Source: Lacinutrix venerupis (GTDB lineage: Bacteria; Bacteroidota; Bacteroidia; Flavobacteriales; Flavobacteriaceae). From it: a DNA stretch of 64,000 bases. The notes below the pieces were generated by a model. That model made no database searches. It was not told where the DNA came from and saw only the letters and a program-made list of their open reading frames with translations. Of this stretch, positions 1 through 9,675 are shown piece by piece. The position numbers were made by a program, and so were the translations under genes. The stretch covers positions 1 through 64,000 of the forward strand of contig NZ_RCCH01000007.1 of assembly GCF_003663945.1 (NCBI RefSeq), written 5' to 3'. Numbering within the stretch: position 1 is the first letter of the stretch; each line of letters begins with the position of its first letter.

Positions 1-373
1 AAAGCTTCTAATCAACACATTATACACTCTGTTTTTTTTAAAATTTTATTCTACTATTTGTCCTTATTATATATACACGATTTTTAATGGGAAAACCTCT
101 TAATTTATTGTCTGGTTATAGTAGGTAAGAAATATACATATTATAACAAAAGTTTTTGCTAAGGTAGAACTAGCAGAAATAAAAAAAATATAGGACAAAA
201 CATCTTTATAAATAAGCTATTTTATTCTTGACACAATAGATTAAACTAATTATTAAAATACACCATTACTATTTGAGGATAATGATCACCAATAGTATAT
301 TAATTATAGGTGAGTATTTAAAGGATGAATATTAAATAAAAAAGAATTACACTAAACACCACAATATTGAGCA
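1..373. other. AT-rich region without a recognisable gene
   Basis: This stretch lies downstream of the porin-like gene, which is read leftward, and the neighbour further left is outside the window. I see no open frame with a plausible start, no RNA gene and no convincing terminator. Only a weak 5-bp stem (TCACC near 286, GGTGA near 309) is present. It may hold regulatory DNA for a gene beyond the edge. Confidence 0.4.
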
Positions 374-2371
374 CTATAAAAAGAAATTCCAAACGAGTCC
401 AAAGCGCACTTTAAAATCGCGGAATGGAGTATTTGGTGCTGAAAAATAATCATGCCCAGTGAAAGCTGCATTAAAATGCTCTGCTTTTATATATATTCTT
501 GTTTGGCGTATTTTTGCATTAACAAAAAAGTCTAAACGTGGAAACCCTCCATATTCTTGATCATTTTGCGTATAGAATTCTGCTAGAACAGGATCGTAAG
601 CATTCATATTGTATTTTGTAAAATAATTTAAAGTAATACCTGTTTGAAGGTACATTGCTTTTTTAAATACATGGTTTGAATAATATAATGTGTTTCTTGT
701 TATAATTTCTGGAACATTAAAAACTTGATTTTCGTCTTGTACATTTTGATACATCACGGTATTGTTAAGAGCGAAGTTTTTATATTTAATTTCCTTATTA
801 AGTTTTAATCTTAAATACGTTATTGACTTATCGTTTTGAAATGGGTTTACCAACTTGGTTGTTTCATTTACACCAAAATACACATAATCATTAATTGTAG
901 TTAGGTCTAAATTTATGTTTGCTATTTTTTTTGATTTTAAACCAAAAGACAATTGTTGTGTTTTTACAGTATTAAAATTATTTTCCCAATTATAGTTTAC
1001 ATAATCACTTTGATATAATAATGTATTATAGTTTGGCGCAGCGGTATTATGATTGATTTGAGCAGAAGCAATTAAATCTTCATTTAATTTATAAGAGGTT
1101 GATGCTTTAACAAAATTACCAGAGAGGTCTCCAGAAACGTTTACTCCTAATTCTCCCTGAATATTAAATCCTTTAATTTGTTTTTTATATTTACCTCCAA
1201 CAGCAAAAATATCTCCTTTTAACCTATTAGTAATAGTATTATTAACTGAACTATTATTTAAAACAACTAATTTATCGTATCCATAATTATAATTTGTATG
1301 GCTTGCATTAAATTGTAAATTTCCAATTATATTATTTGAATAGTTTAATTGTAATTGATTACTAAGTTCTTCTAGTGTTACTTCGTCTTTAAGATTAGTA
1401 CTATTAAATGCTGATCCAAAAATATCGTTTTGAGTAGTTTGCTCGAACATATAATTTTTATCTTTTAAAGACATTATATGTGTAACATTTAAATTATTAC
1501 TTGAAAGAGAATCCTGTTTATTGATTATATTATATCTCTGATTAATATAAAATCTTTTTCCCTTTAAAATGTTTTCTGCATCCTGGAAATTAACTTCAAG
1601 TACAGCTCTATCATCAAAATCTTCATCATCTGAAAGAAAAAAAGCAACACTATCGTCTGTTAAACCTCCATTTTCTTGATTTAATAAATCTTGAGAAACG
1701 AAATGCAAATTTGCTATGTATTTCTCGTTTTTAGTTTTATAACTTGTTGTAAATCTAAAATTACCTGTACTTGTTAGTAGATTTTGATAATTACCTAAAG
1801 AGCGTAAACCTTTATAAGCTATAGAAAAATTGAATTGTTTTGAAGTATTCACTGTAAAAAAAGCGTCTAATAACTGACCTTGCTCAAATGCAGATTTATA
1901 CATTAACTCTGTTAACGGAGTTGGAACATGATAATAATTAATATCCTCAATCTCCATATAATTAAAGTGTCTGGCTCTTGCTCCAAACTGCGGCATTAAA
2001 GAAATACTTTCAAAATCCTGACTTAAAGTATTATATGTTTGCCCAATGTTAGAGAAAGGCATTAAATTAAATTCATCTTTTCTAAGATAATTATACTTAT
2101 ACTCCTTTTGTATAGTAAGTGTTGTATCTACATATGTAGTATCGTTTTTATAAGATATAATTAAGTAGTCGGTAATTTTTGCATCTTTATTTTTTATTTT
2201 ATCTATACTAGTACTTCTTGTGCTATTATTAGACAAACTATCGCTGCTACTACTTGAAATAGCATCTAGACTTTGACTATTATTTTGACTAAGTGTTCTT
2301 TTTGGTCGAGTTTGAGCAGTGCAAATGCTTACAAAACATATTAAAAAAAATGTAAAAATTATTTTATTCAT
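374..2371 (-). CDS. porin-like outer-membrane beta-barrel protein
   Basis: A 665-residue exported protein. The N-terminus is a clear signal peptide (MNKIIFTFFLICFVSICTAQ, cleavage after about residue 20), followed by a Ser/Asn-rich low-complexity linker (about 21-60). The rest is made of alternating aromatic/polar strands typical of an outer-membrane barrel, ending in a terminal F-x-L type strand (VWNFFL). Length and layout fit the putative porins (Porin_10-like) of Flavobacteriaceae, which are usually single genes. It diverges from rnhB across a 150-bp gap. The substrate cannot be told from the sequence. The barrel assignment rests on pattern and family resemblance. Confidence 0.7.
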   Translation of the reverse strand: MNKIIFTFFLICFVSICTAQTRPKRTLSQNNSQSLDAISSSSSDSLSNNSTRSTSIDKIKNKDAKITDYLIISYKNDTTYVDTTLTIQKEYKYNYLRKDEFNLMPFSNIGQTYNTLSQDFESISLMPQFGARARHFNYMEIEDINYYHVPTPLTELMYKSAFEQGQLLDAFFTVNTSKQFNFSIAYKGLRSLGNYQNLLTSTGNFRFTTSYKTKNEKYIANLHFVSQDLLNQENGGLTDDSVAFFLSDDEDFDDRAVLEVNFQDAENILKGKRFYINQRYNIINKQDSLSSNNLNVTHIMSLKDKNYMFEQTTQNDIFGSAFNSTNLKDEVTLEELSNQLQLNYSNNIIGNLQFNASHTNYNYGYDKLVVLNNSSVNNTITNRLKGDIFAVGGKYKKQIKGFNIQGELGVNVSGDLSGNFVKASTSYKLNEDLIASAQINHNTAAPNYNTLLYQSDYVNYNWENNFNTVKTQQLSFGLKSKKIANINLDLTTINDYVYFGVNETTKLVNPFQNDKSITYLRLKLNKEIKYKNFALNNTVMYQNVQDENQVFNVPEIITRNTLYYSNHVFKKAMYLQTGITLNYFTKYNMNAYDPVLAEFYTQNDQEYGGFPRLDFFVNAKIRQTRIYIKAEHFNAAFTGHDYFSAPNTPFRDFKVRFGLVWNFFL

Positions 2372-2522
2372 TAAATGATATCTATTTTTAACCTTGCTAA
2401 GTAAACGCAGGTTAAAATTTAAAATTTTGTCAAAAATATGAAATATCTCTATTTGTTTGGCAAATAAAATTAGAAACGCAATCTATATTAAATAAAACTG
2501 TTTTTTGTTAAGAATACTATAA

Positions 2523-3122
2523 ATGCTAAAATTAAAATTTTCAAAATTTAAACTAGAGTGTGGAACTGATGAAGCTGGAAGAGGCTGCCTTGCTGGACCT
2601 GTTACAGCAGCGGCTGTTATTTTACCTAATAGTTTTAAAAACAGTGTTTTAAATGACTCTAAAAAACTTTCTGAAATTAAACGTAATTTTTTAAAGCCTA
2701 TTATAGAAGATAAAGCTATTTCTTTTGCTTTTACTCATGTTTTTGAAAATGAAATTGATGAAATTAATATTCTTAACGCTTCAATATTAGCCATGCAACG
2801 CTCTATTTTAAAATTAAACCCTACTCCTGAATTTATTATTGTAGATGGAAATAGATTTAAACCTTTAAATGATATTTCTTTCGAAACTATTATAAAGGGA
2901 GATAGTAAGTTTTTAAGTATTGCCGCTGCTTCGGTTCTAGCAAAAACCTACCGAGATGAATATATGAATAAAATTCATGAAGAATATCCAATGTATAATT
3001 GGAAAAAAAATAAAGGCTACCCTACTAAAGAACACCGAGAAGCCATAAAAAAATATGGTATTACAAAATATCACAGAAAAAGCTTTAGGCTTTTACCCGA
3101 ACAATTAAAATTAGAATTGTAA
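2523..3122 (+). CDS. rnhB: ribonuclease HII
   Basis: A 199-residue cytoplasmic enzyme that cuts RNA in RNA-DNA hybrids and starts removal of misincorporated ribonucleotides. The hallmark GTDEAGRG motif gives the first two acidic catalytic residues, D16 and E17. IIVDGN supplies D108, and [15 protein letters not shown] carries the usual C-terminal Ser/Asp region. The length matches the family. ATG at 2523 is the only sensible start. The next gene, a lipoprotein, follows closely and may be co-transcribed, although no functional link is apparent. Confidence 0.97.
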   Translation: MLKLKFSKFKLECGTDEAGRGCLAGPVTAAAVILPNSFKNSVLNDSKKLSEIKRNFLKPIIEDKAISFAFTHVFENEIDEINILNASILAMQRSILKLNPTPEFIIVDGNRFKPLNDISFETIIKGDSKFLSIAAASVLAKTYRDEYMNKIHEEYPMYNWKKNKGYPTKEHREAIKKYGITKYHRKSFRLLPEQLKLEL

Positions 3123-3154
3123 TTTTGAATGTGCAAAAATCCCTCTATTATATA

Positions 3155-5593
3155 ATGAAGCGTACTTATATTGTTTTAATTTTTTTAATTACACTAGTTG
3201 GTTGCAATACTATTAGCAATAAAAAAGCATCTATTTACGATTTTATTCCTGATGAAGCTTCTATTATTGCGACTATAAATGATACTGAAAGCTTAGAAAC
3301 TAACATTAATAATAACAATTTTATTAGTGGTATTTCTAAATCTTCTGTTTATAAAAATGTTTCAAAAAAATTAAATCATTTAAAATATATAAATACAGAA
3401 AATCCTATTATAATTTCTTTTCTAAAGGATGATAACGATAGTCTTCAATTTAGCATATCTACAAAGCAAATTAATAATTTATTTTTGCCAGATTCTTTTC
3501 CAAATCATAAAATTGAAACTTTAAAAATCGAAAAATATTCTGCAAAAAAAATCACCTTTAATAACGAAGAACTTTACACTACTTTTAAAGATAGTGTCGC
3601 TATTGCTGCATCAAGTAGCAAACTATTATTAAGCCTTTTAAACCAAAAAAAAGAGAATAAAAATTTAAAAAAAATTATTAATACTATAGATAAAAACAAA
3701 CCAATTTCTATAGTTTTAAGCAATACAAATAATAACTTAATATCTTCTTTTTTTTACTCTGAAACTCTTTCTTATAAAAATTTTAGCAATTACACTTCTG
3801 TTGATGCCGTAATCTCTCAAGATGAAATACTTTTTAACGGCATCACTAAAGCATCTGACTCTTCTGGAAAATTTATAAACGCTTTTAAAAACACCATTCC
3901 TCAAGAAAATGAATTAGCTAAGATTGCTCCTAATAATTGTGACGGCTTTTTAAGCTTTACTTTTAATAGTTTTAGAACCTTTAAATCTAACTTAGATAGT
4001 TTAAATAAAAAAAATGATAGTACAATAAATACCTCCTTATTCGATAATATTGTTGAAATCGGCACTATATTCTCTGCAGAAAATCAAGCTATAGTATTAA
4101 ACTCTATAGATGTAATTTCTACTAAAGATAATCTTATTAGCGAACAAAACGAAGTTGATACTTATAGACAAATTCCTATTTTTGAATTTAGTAAACCAGA
4201 TTTATTTGAAACTACTTTCTATCCATTTATACATTATAATAATATAGATTATTACTGTGTTATAAACCACTTTTTTGTATTTGCTAAAGACAAAGAAATT
4301 CTTGAAAATATTATTGCGAATTATCAAAATAAAACCACTTTAAGCAGTCGTGATTACTATAAAAATATAACTAAAAATCTAAGTAATGCCTCTTCAATTT
4401 TACAGGTGTTAAATAATGATAAATTAAAGGATTTAATAGATTTAAATTTAAACGAGCATTTAGAAACTAATTTTAAAGATTACAAATTTTCCGCATTACA
4501 GTTTGTATACGATTCTCACTACGCCCATTTACACGGAGCGATCAAGAAAAACAAAATAAAAGCTGAAGCCAATGCTGTTACCGAACTTTTAAATATTAAA
4601 CTGGATGCCGATTTATTAAACAATCCACAATTTGTAACCAACCATAGAACAAAACAAAAAGAAATTGTTGTACAAGACATCAACAATAAGCTATACTTAA
4701 TTAGTAATGTTGGTAATATTCTTTGGAAAAAACAATTAAACGGTCCTGTTTTAGGTAATATAGAACAGATAGACATTTATAAAAATGGCAGACTACAATT
4801 AGCGTTTGCTACACCAAACAGAGTTTATTTATTAGATAGAACTGGTCGTGATGTAACTGGATATCCATTAAAATTTAATGATAAAATTACACAACCACTT
4901 TCGGTATTCGATTACGACAAAAGAAAGAACTACAGACTATTTGTTACACAAGGTAAAAATGTTCTATTATATGATGCTAAAGGCAAAACAGTTAAAGGTT
5001 TTAAATTCTCTTCGGCTAAAAACGAGATAAACCACCAACCTCAACATATAAGGATTGGAAATAAAGATTATATAATAATTAAAACAGATAAAAAACTTAA
5101 CATATTAACAAGAAGAGGATTAACTAGAGTTAAAGTTAACTCAGATATAGAGTTTTCTAACGAAGCTGTTTTTAATTACAACAATACATTTACAACAACG
5201 ACTAACGATGGAAAAATAGTGAGTATCGACCAAAAAGGAAATATAACAACTAAACCATTTAACTTATCTAAAAATCATCATTTAGCAACAACAACCAAAA
5301 CTTTAGTATCGCAAAGCGAAAACATTTTAAATATAAAAAGTAAAACACTTGAGCTAGATTTAGGAAATTACACAAAGCCAAAAATATTTTATTTAAACGA
5401 TAAAATTTATGTTTCGGTTACAGATTTGCAATCTCAAAAAGTATTACTGTTTGATAGTCAAGCAAAATCTATTGAAAATTTTCCTGTATATGGAAACTCT
5501 ACAATAGAGCTTGACAACATAGATAAAGATGCCAACTTAGAATTTATTACTAAAGGCGATAGTAATAATATTTTACTGTATGAAATAAATTAA
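3155..5593 (+). CDS. large lipoprotein with C-terminal propeller-like repeats
   Basis: An 812-residue lipoprotein of unknown function. The open frame extends back to a TTG at 3125, but ATG at 3155 is preferred because it puts a proper signal peptide first (MKRTYIVLIFLITLVGC, lipobox LVGC). Residues about 20-470 resemble a DUF3352-like region of repeated beta strands. Residues about 480-812 contain repeated segments such as LYLISNVGNILWKKQL, VYLLDRTGRDVTGYPL and VLLYDAKGKTVKGF, typical of PQQ/WD-like beta-propeller blades. It starts 32 nt after rnhB and is probably co-transcribed. A scaffold or binding role in the envelope is inference only. Confidence 0.65.
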   Translation: MKRTYIVLIFLITLVGCNTISNKKASIYDFIPDEASIIATINDTESLETNINNNNFISGISKSSVYKNVSKKLNHLKYINTENPIIISFLKDDNDSLQFSISTKQINNLFLPDSFPNHKIETLKIEKYSAKKITFNNEELYTTFKDSVAIAASSSKLLLSLLNQKKENKNLKKIINTIDKNKPISIVLSNTNNNLISSFFYSETLSYKNFSNYTSVDAVISQDEILFNGITKASDSSGKFINAFKNTIPQENELAKIAPNNCDGFLSFTFNSFRTFKSNLDSLNKKNDSTINTSLFDNIVEIGTIFSAENQAIVLNSIDVISTKDNLISEQNEVDTYRQIPIFEFSKPDLFETTFYPFIHYNNIDYYCVINHFFVFAKDKEILENIIANYQNKTTLSSRDYYKNITKNLSNASSILQVLNNDKLKDLIDLNLNEHLETNFKDYKFSALQFVYDSHYAHLHGAIKKNKIKAEANAVTELLNIKLDADLLNNPQFVTNHRTKQKEIVVQDINNKLYLISNVGNILWKKQLNGPVLGNIEQIDIYKNGRLQLAFATPNRVYLLDRTGRDVTGYPLKFNDKITQPLSVFDYDKRKNYRLFVTQGKNVLLYDAKGKTVKGFKFSSAKNEINHQPQHIRIGNKDYIIIKTDKKLNILTRRGLTRVKVNSDIEFSNEAVFNYNNTFTTTTNDGKIVSIDQKGNITTKPFNLSKNHHLATTTKTLVSQSENILNIKSKTLELDLGNYTKPKIFYLNDKIYVSVTDLQSQKVLLFDSQAKSIENFPVYGNSTIELDNIDKDANLEFITKGDSNNILLYEIN

Positions 5594-5678
5594 ATCTATT
5601 ACTCTTTACACTAAACAACTGTTTATTTTACAGTATTTCAATCTATTACAGCAAATTATAACATTTTTACAAAAAAAA

Positions 5679-5707
5679 TGTTAACTTTAGACTGCTCCAA
5701 ACATTAA
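5679..5707 (+). promoter_or_regulatory. predicted ECF-sigma promoter (TGTTAAC-N16-CATTAA)
   Basis: TGTTAAC (5679-5685) is followed after 16 nt by CATTAA (5702-5707), 26 nt before the ATG of the small lipoprotein that leads the CHAT operon. The same pair occurs at 10313-10340 and 12380-12408 and, on the minus strand, at 10240-10269. The spacing fits -35 and -10 elements of an ECF sigma factor, here inferred to be the one encoded at 9676-10239. Confidence 0.6.
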
Positions 5708-5733
5708 GTTAATATAACACAAAACAAAAACTT

Positions 5734-6204
5734 ATGAAAGCAGCTATTTTAGCTTTATTTTTCTTATTTACTTTAGCAAACTCTTGTAAAAATGATGATA
5801 AAGAAAGTATTAAATTATCCGAGCAAAATCACTTAACAGAAGCTCAATTATTTACCTTACACAAAAAAAACAGTGACGAAAGGTACGAGAACACAACCTC
5901 TTTAGATTCTATTCCTATTGGAGGTGGAGATCCTCTACCACCTTGCCCAGACAGTTCTTATACAGATTGTTGCCCTACATTAAGATATGTTACGTTTAAA
6001 AAAGGCACAAAAAATATTACAATTATATTACTAGATGAGAACAATAAAGAAGTGCAAAAGTTTACAGAATCTGATTTAGAAACCAACAAAGATGGAAGTT
6101 TAATATTTTCTTTAAAAAAATTAAAAGCATCTATATGTAATGGTGAAAATAAATTAAAAGTAAAATCTGGAAACAAAAGACCTTATGTTGTAAAGTTTAA
6201 ATAA
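5734..6204 (+). CDS. small lipoprotein of unknown function preceding the CHAT gene
   Basis: A 156-residue lipoprotein with signal peptide MKAAILALFFLFTLANSC and the lipid-carrying Cys at about 18. The mature part has a Gly/Pro-rich turn (IPIGGGDPLPPC) and four or so further cysteines (CPDS, CC, ASIC) that could form disulfides outside the cytoplasm. The C-terminal 80 residues are short beta-strand-like segments. I do not recognise a named family. It is followed after 14 nt by the TPR-CHAT gene, so the two form an operon headed by the predicted sigma-dependent promoter at 5679. A partner, substrate or sensor for the CHAT protein is possible but speculative. Confidence 0.7.
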   Translation: MKAAILALFFLFTLANSCKNDDKESIKLSEQNHLTEAQLFTLHKKNSDERYENTTSLDSIPIGGGDPLPPCPDSSYTDCCPTLRYVTFKKGTKNITIILLDENNKEVQKFTESDLETNKDGSLIFSLKKLKASICNGENKLKVKSGNKRPYVVKFK

Positions 6205-6218
6205 GATTATTCATAATA

Positions 6219-8948
6219 ATGAAAAACATCTTATCCTCCATTTTCTTAATTATAACCTGCTTTAGTTTTTCGCAAGAAAAAAATAATGAGTTCGAGAAGT
6301 CTATTAAAACGCTATATAACAAAGCAATTTCTGTAGCCTTTAAAGATCAAGATTCCGGATATTTTTATTTACAAAAAAGCATTGCGCTTTCTAAGCAAAA
6401 AAAACATTGGCAATACGCAATGGATGCCTATTTTGAAAGTTATAACATAGCTTTTCATTATAATAACTTACACAAAAAAAAAATTATTTTAAAGAGCATA
6501 GATTCTTTATATAATAAACAAGAGCATTATTTTAACAAACTAGATAACACACTTAAATATAAAAACCATATAAACTATTATTATGGTTTTTATTTTTTTA
6601 GACTAAACAATTACGATACATCAAAAAAATATTTTCAAAATATAATTGATGACACAGAAAACCAGGATAGTGAAACATTAAAAAAAAATAAAACTTTTTT
6701 ATCTGTTGCATATAGCTACATTGCAAAAATGAATGCAGATGAAGGAAAACTATCTGAATCCAGCTCGTTATACCAAAAAAATATTAGACTATTAAAAAAA
6801 ATAGACAGTACGAATAAAAGTTCTATTTTTTATAACTACAACTTACTTGCCGAAGTTTTAAAAAAAGAAAAAAAGCACACTGCATCCAATGCTTATTTTT
6901 TAAAATCTCTTGCATACCATATATCTAAAAACAGTCCAAATTCTATAATGTCTTCTAGTTTTAATATTTCAAAAAATTATATTGAATTATCTAAAATTGA
7001 TTCCGCTAAATACTATTTAAATATTGCTAAAAAACATTTAAATAAAAACCATTTATACAATACAACTTATCATGAGCTAAACGCCCAAATTTATAGCCAG
7101 GAAAGCAACTACAGCAAGGCTATTTTAGAACTAAATAAAGCTTTATATTTTTACAAAAACTACGCTACAACTGCAAAAAACAAAAATCAAAATTTAGGCT
7201 TAGCCTATACCAACATAGGCGAGTTGCAACAAAAATTTAACAAACCCAATCTAGCATTAAACAATTTTAATACTGCCATACAGTTTTTTAAAAATGATTC
7301 TATAAAATCGAGCATAAATAATATACACCTTTTAAAAACATTAAAATTAAAAGCAAACACATTAAATAATATTGGAGATTTTAAAAAAACTATAGCAACT
7401 GTAGATTACGCCTCTTCTATTTTAGATGAACTAAAACCAAGTTTTAAAAATAATAATGATAAGCTTTTTTTAATAGAAAATGCTTTTCCTTTATTTGAGT
7501 ATGGAATAAACGCAGCTTACCAGCTAAACATAAAAAGTAAGAAAAACAATTATATTGAAAAAGCTTTTTTATATACCGAAAAAAGTAAAAGTGTTTTACT
7601 ATTAGAAGCTTTATTAAACAGTAAAGCTACAGAGTATGCAAATATTCCTATAAAAATATTAGAAGAAGAAGAAATATTAAAAAACGAAATTACAAGTTTA
7701 GAAAAAAAAATTAACAGTAATAAAAACGAAACTCTAGAAGATGAGCTCTTTAATTTAAAAATTAAACATCGCAAATTTGTTGAAAAACTTGAAACAGATT
7801 ATAAAAATTATTATAATTTAAAATACAACTTTCAAGCTATTACATTAAACGAAACAAAGAAAATGCTTAACAATAACGAGCAACTTATATCTTATTTCTT
7901 TGGAGAAAACGCTTTATACACTATTTCTGTTTCTAGAAATAATAATCAATTAATAAAAACATCTTTAAATTCTAATATTAAAAGCGATATAGAATTAACA
8001 TACAGAATGCTTAGTAACCCAAAGTCTAATTTAAACCAGCTAAAAAATCGACTTAAAACATTACACAAAAACACTATTGCTCCTATTTCTTTAATGCATA
8101 AAAATTTAATTATTATTCCAGATGGATTATTAAATTATATTCCGTTTGCTACATTAATAGATAATAACTCTAAGTATTTAATAGAAAATCATACTGTTAG
8201 TTATATAAATTCCGCAACCTTATTAAAGCAATTGCAAAGCAAGCAAATAAATAACCATAATTTATTAGCTTTTGCTCCAAGCTTTAGCAACAACAACTCT
8301 TTATTACCTTTACCTAATAACAAAAAGGAAGCAGACAATTGTTTAAATTATTTTAAGGGAAGTGCTTTAAAAAACGAAAATGCTACCTTAACTAAATTCA
8401 ATACAGAAAGTCCTAAATATAGTATTTTACATTTGGCAACTCATGCTGTTTTTAATGATTATAATCCCGAATATTCTTTTTTAGCCTTTTCGGAAAATCC
8501 AGGAAAAGAAAACTTACTTTATACTAAAGATCTTTATAATCTTAAATTAAATGCAGACTTAGTAACATTAAGTGCATGCGAAAGTGGTATTGGAGAATTA
8601 AAACGTGGAGAAGGTTTAATGAGTTTAGCTCGTGGCTTTTATTTTAGTGGCGCAAAAAGTATTGCTAGTACTTTATGGAAAATTAACGATGCTTCTGCTA
8701 CAAATTTAATGGATAATTTTTATTTAAACCTATCTAAAGGAAGCACCAAAAACAGTGCTTTACAAAAAGCGCAAGTTAATTTTATAAATAATAATAGAGA
8801 CAATGCACTTAACCATCCTTATTATTGGGCTGGCTTTATTATTTCTGGAAATATTGTTGCCTTAAATACTACAAATTACTGGCTCTGGTTTGGCATAGCT
8901 ACTGCTTTAGCTTTATTACTTCTACTCTATCTAAAACGTAAAAATTAG
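6219..8948 (+). CDS. exported TPR protein with C-terminal CHAT (caspase-like) protease domain
   Basis: A 909-residue protein. It has a signal peptide (MKNILSSIFLIITCFSFSQ), tetratricopeptide-type helical repeats at about 60-400 and a charged coiled-coil at about 470-530. The CHAT domain spans about 590-870, with the expected His-Cys dyad: H742 in LATHAVF and C787 in LSACESGIGE, followed by the conserved GEGLMSLARGF and STLWKI segments. A final hydrophobic helix (about 886-904) ends in KRKN. CHAT domains belong to the caspase-hemoglobinase fold and are usually cysteine peptidases. The signal peptide plus terminal anchor predicts TPR and CHAT facing the periplasm. The gene converges on the anti-sigma gene and overlaps its stop by 4 nt (TTAG). 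Confidence 0.9.
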   Translation: MKNILSSIFLIITCFSFSQEKNNEFEKSIKTLYNKAISVAFKDQDSGYFYLQKSIALSKQKKHWQYAMDAYFESYNIAFHYNNLHKKKIILKSIDSLYNKQEHYFNKLDNTLKYKNHINYYYGFYFFRLNNYDTSKKYFQNIIDDTENQDSETLKKNKTFLSVAYSYIAKMNADEGKLSESSSLYQKNIRLLKKIDSTNKSSIFYNYNLLAEVLKKEKKHTASNAYFLKSLAYHISKNSPNSIMSSSFNISKNYIELSKIDSAKYYLNIAKKHLNKNHLYNTTYHELNAQIYSQESNYSKAILELNKALYFYKNYATTAKNKNQNLGLAYTNIGELQQKFNKPNLALNNFNTAIQFFKNDSIKSSINNIHLLKTLKLKANTLNNIGDFKKTIATVDYASSILDELKPSFKNNNDKLFLIENAFPLFEYGINAAYQLNIKSKKNNYIEKAFLYTEKSKSVLLLEALLNSKATEYANIPIKILEEEEILKNEITSLEKKINSNKNETLEDELFNLKIKHRKFVEKLETDYKNYYNLKYNFQAITLNETKKMLNNNEQLISYFFGENALYTISVSRNNNQLIKTSLNSNIKSDIELTYRMLSNPKSNLNQLKNRLKTLHKNTIAPISLMHKNLIIIPDGLLNYIPFATLIDNNSKYLIENHTVSYINSATLLKQLQSKQINNHNLLAFAPSFSNNNSLLPLPNNKKEADNCLNYFKGSALKNENATLTKFNTESPKYSILHLATHAVFNDYNPEYSFLAFSENPGKENLLYTKDLYNLKLNADLVTLSACESGIGELKRGEGLMSLARGFYFSGAKSIASTLWKINDASATNLMDNFYLNLSKGSTKNSALQKAQVNFINNNRDNALNHPYYWAGFIISGNIVALNTTNYWLWFGIATALALLLLLYLKRKN

Positions 8949-9673
8949 TGTAATTCTTTTAAAAGTGCTTCAGCCTTAGATTTGTTGTAATTAAAATTCT
9001 CGGTTAACATTCTTAATTGTTTGGTAGCCTCTATTTTATTTTTTTCTTTAATTGCTATTAAAGCCAAATACCAGTGTGACTCTGCAACAAATGTGCTGTT
9101 TTTATTAATAATATTATTAAATATATTTTTTGCCTCCTTTAAATTGCCTATTTCTAAATACGCTTGAGCTTTATAAAAAGCTTGATAAGGTTTTTGTTCT
9201 TCTATAGGAATAATTTTAAAATTAGATATTGCATTATCAAAGTCTCCAGCCTCGTACGCCACAAAAGCTTTACGCTCGAAAGAATCAATTGTATCGCTTC
9301 GTGTTATTGGAAATTCGGTATTAGGATAGTTACTAAAATTAGCATCGTACAAACTGTTATAATTTACACCAAAAAAAGAATTGTATCCAAACCAACTTGC
9401 TCCAAGAAAAAATACTATTGATGCAGCAATACGCCAATTAAATTTTGATTTTTTCTTAAAAGTTTCAGTTGTAGAAATATCTGCTTCAAAAGCTTTTAGT
9501 TTTTCTTTTAGCTTATTTGAATTCTCTTTTTTAATTGCTTGTTTTAAATTGTTTTCAAATTCAAAATCAGCTTTAAATTTTGCATCACTTTCTAAACGCT
9601 TATTAAAGACTATTAATTCGTCTTCGTTTAAACTATTAGAAAAATATCGATATAGTAAATCTTCGTTAGTCAT
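8945..9673 (-). CDS. membrane TPR protein, probable anti-sigma factor
   Basis: A 242-residue protein with an acidic/helical N-terminal domain (about 1-78) that resembles anti-sigma N-termini (LLYRYFSNSLNEDEL). After a KKKSKF positive patch comes one membrane helix (about 82-100), then a TPR-like region at about 125-240 (AFVAYEAGDFDNAISNF, AYLEIGNLKEAKNIF). Positive-inside charge predicts the N-terminus in the cytoplasm and the TPRs outside. It lies 2 nt after the ECF sigma gene in the same operon, which is the main reason for the anti-sigma call. No sequence motif proves sigma binding. It shares TPR architecture and compartment with the convergent CHAT protein. Confidence 0.75.
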   Translation of the reverse strand: MTNEDLLYRYFSNSLNEDELIVFNKRLESDAKFKADFEFENNLKQAIKKENSNKLKEKLKAFEADISTTETFKKKSKFNWRIAASIVFFLGASWFGYNSFFGVNYNSLYDANFSNYPNTEFPITRSDTIDSFERKAFVAYEAGDFDNAISNFKIIPIEEQKPYQAFYKAQAYLEIGNLKEAKNIFNNIINKNSTFVAESHWYLALIAIKEKNKIEATKQLRMLTENFNYNKSKAEALLKELH

Positions 9674-9675
9674 TA

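Noticed and set aside
6219-8948. CHAT protein as a type III-E CRISPR or gasdermin partner
   Set aside because: There is no CRISPR array, Cas gene or gasdermin gene in the window, and the protein has a signal peptide and anchor, pointing to the envelope.
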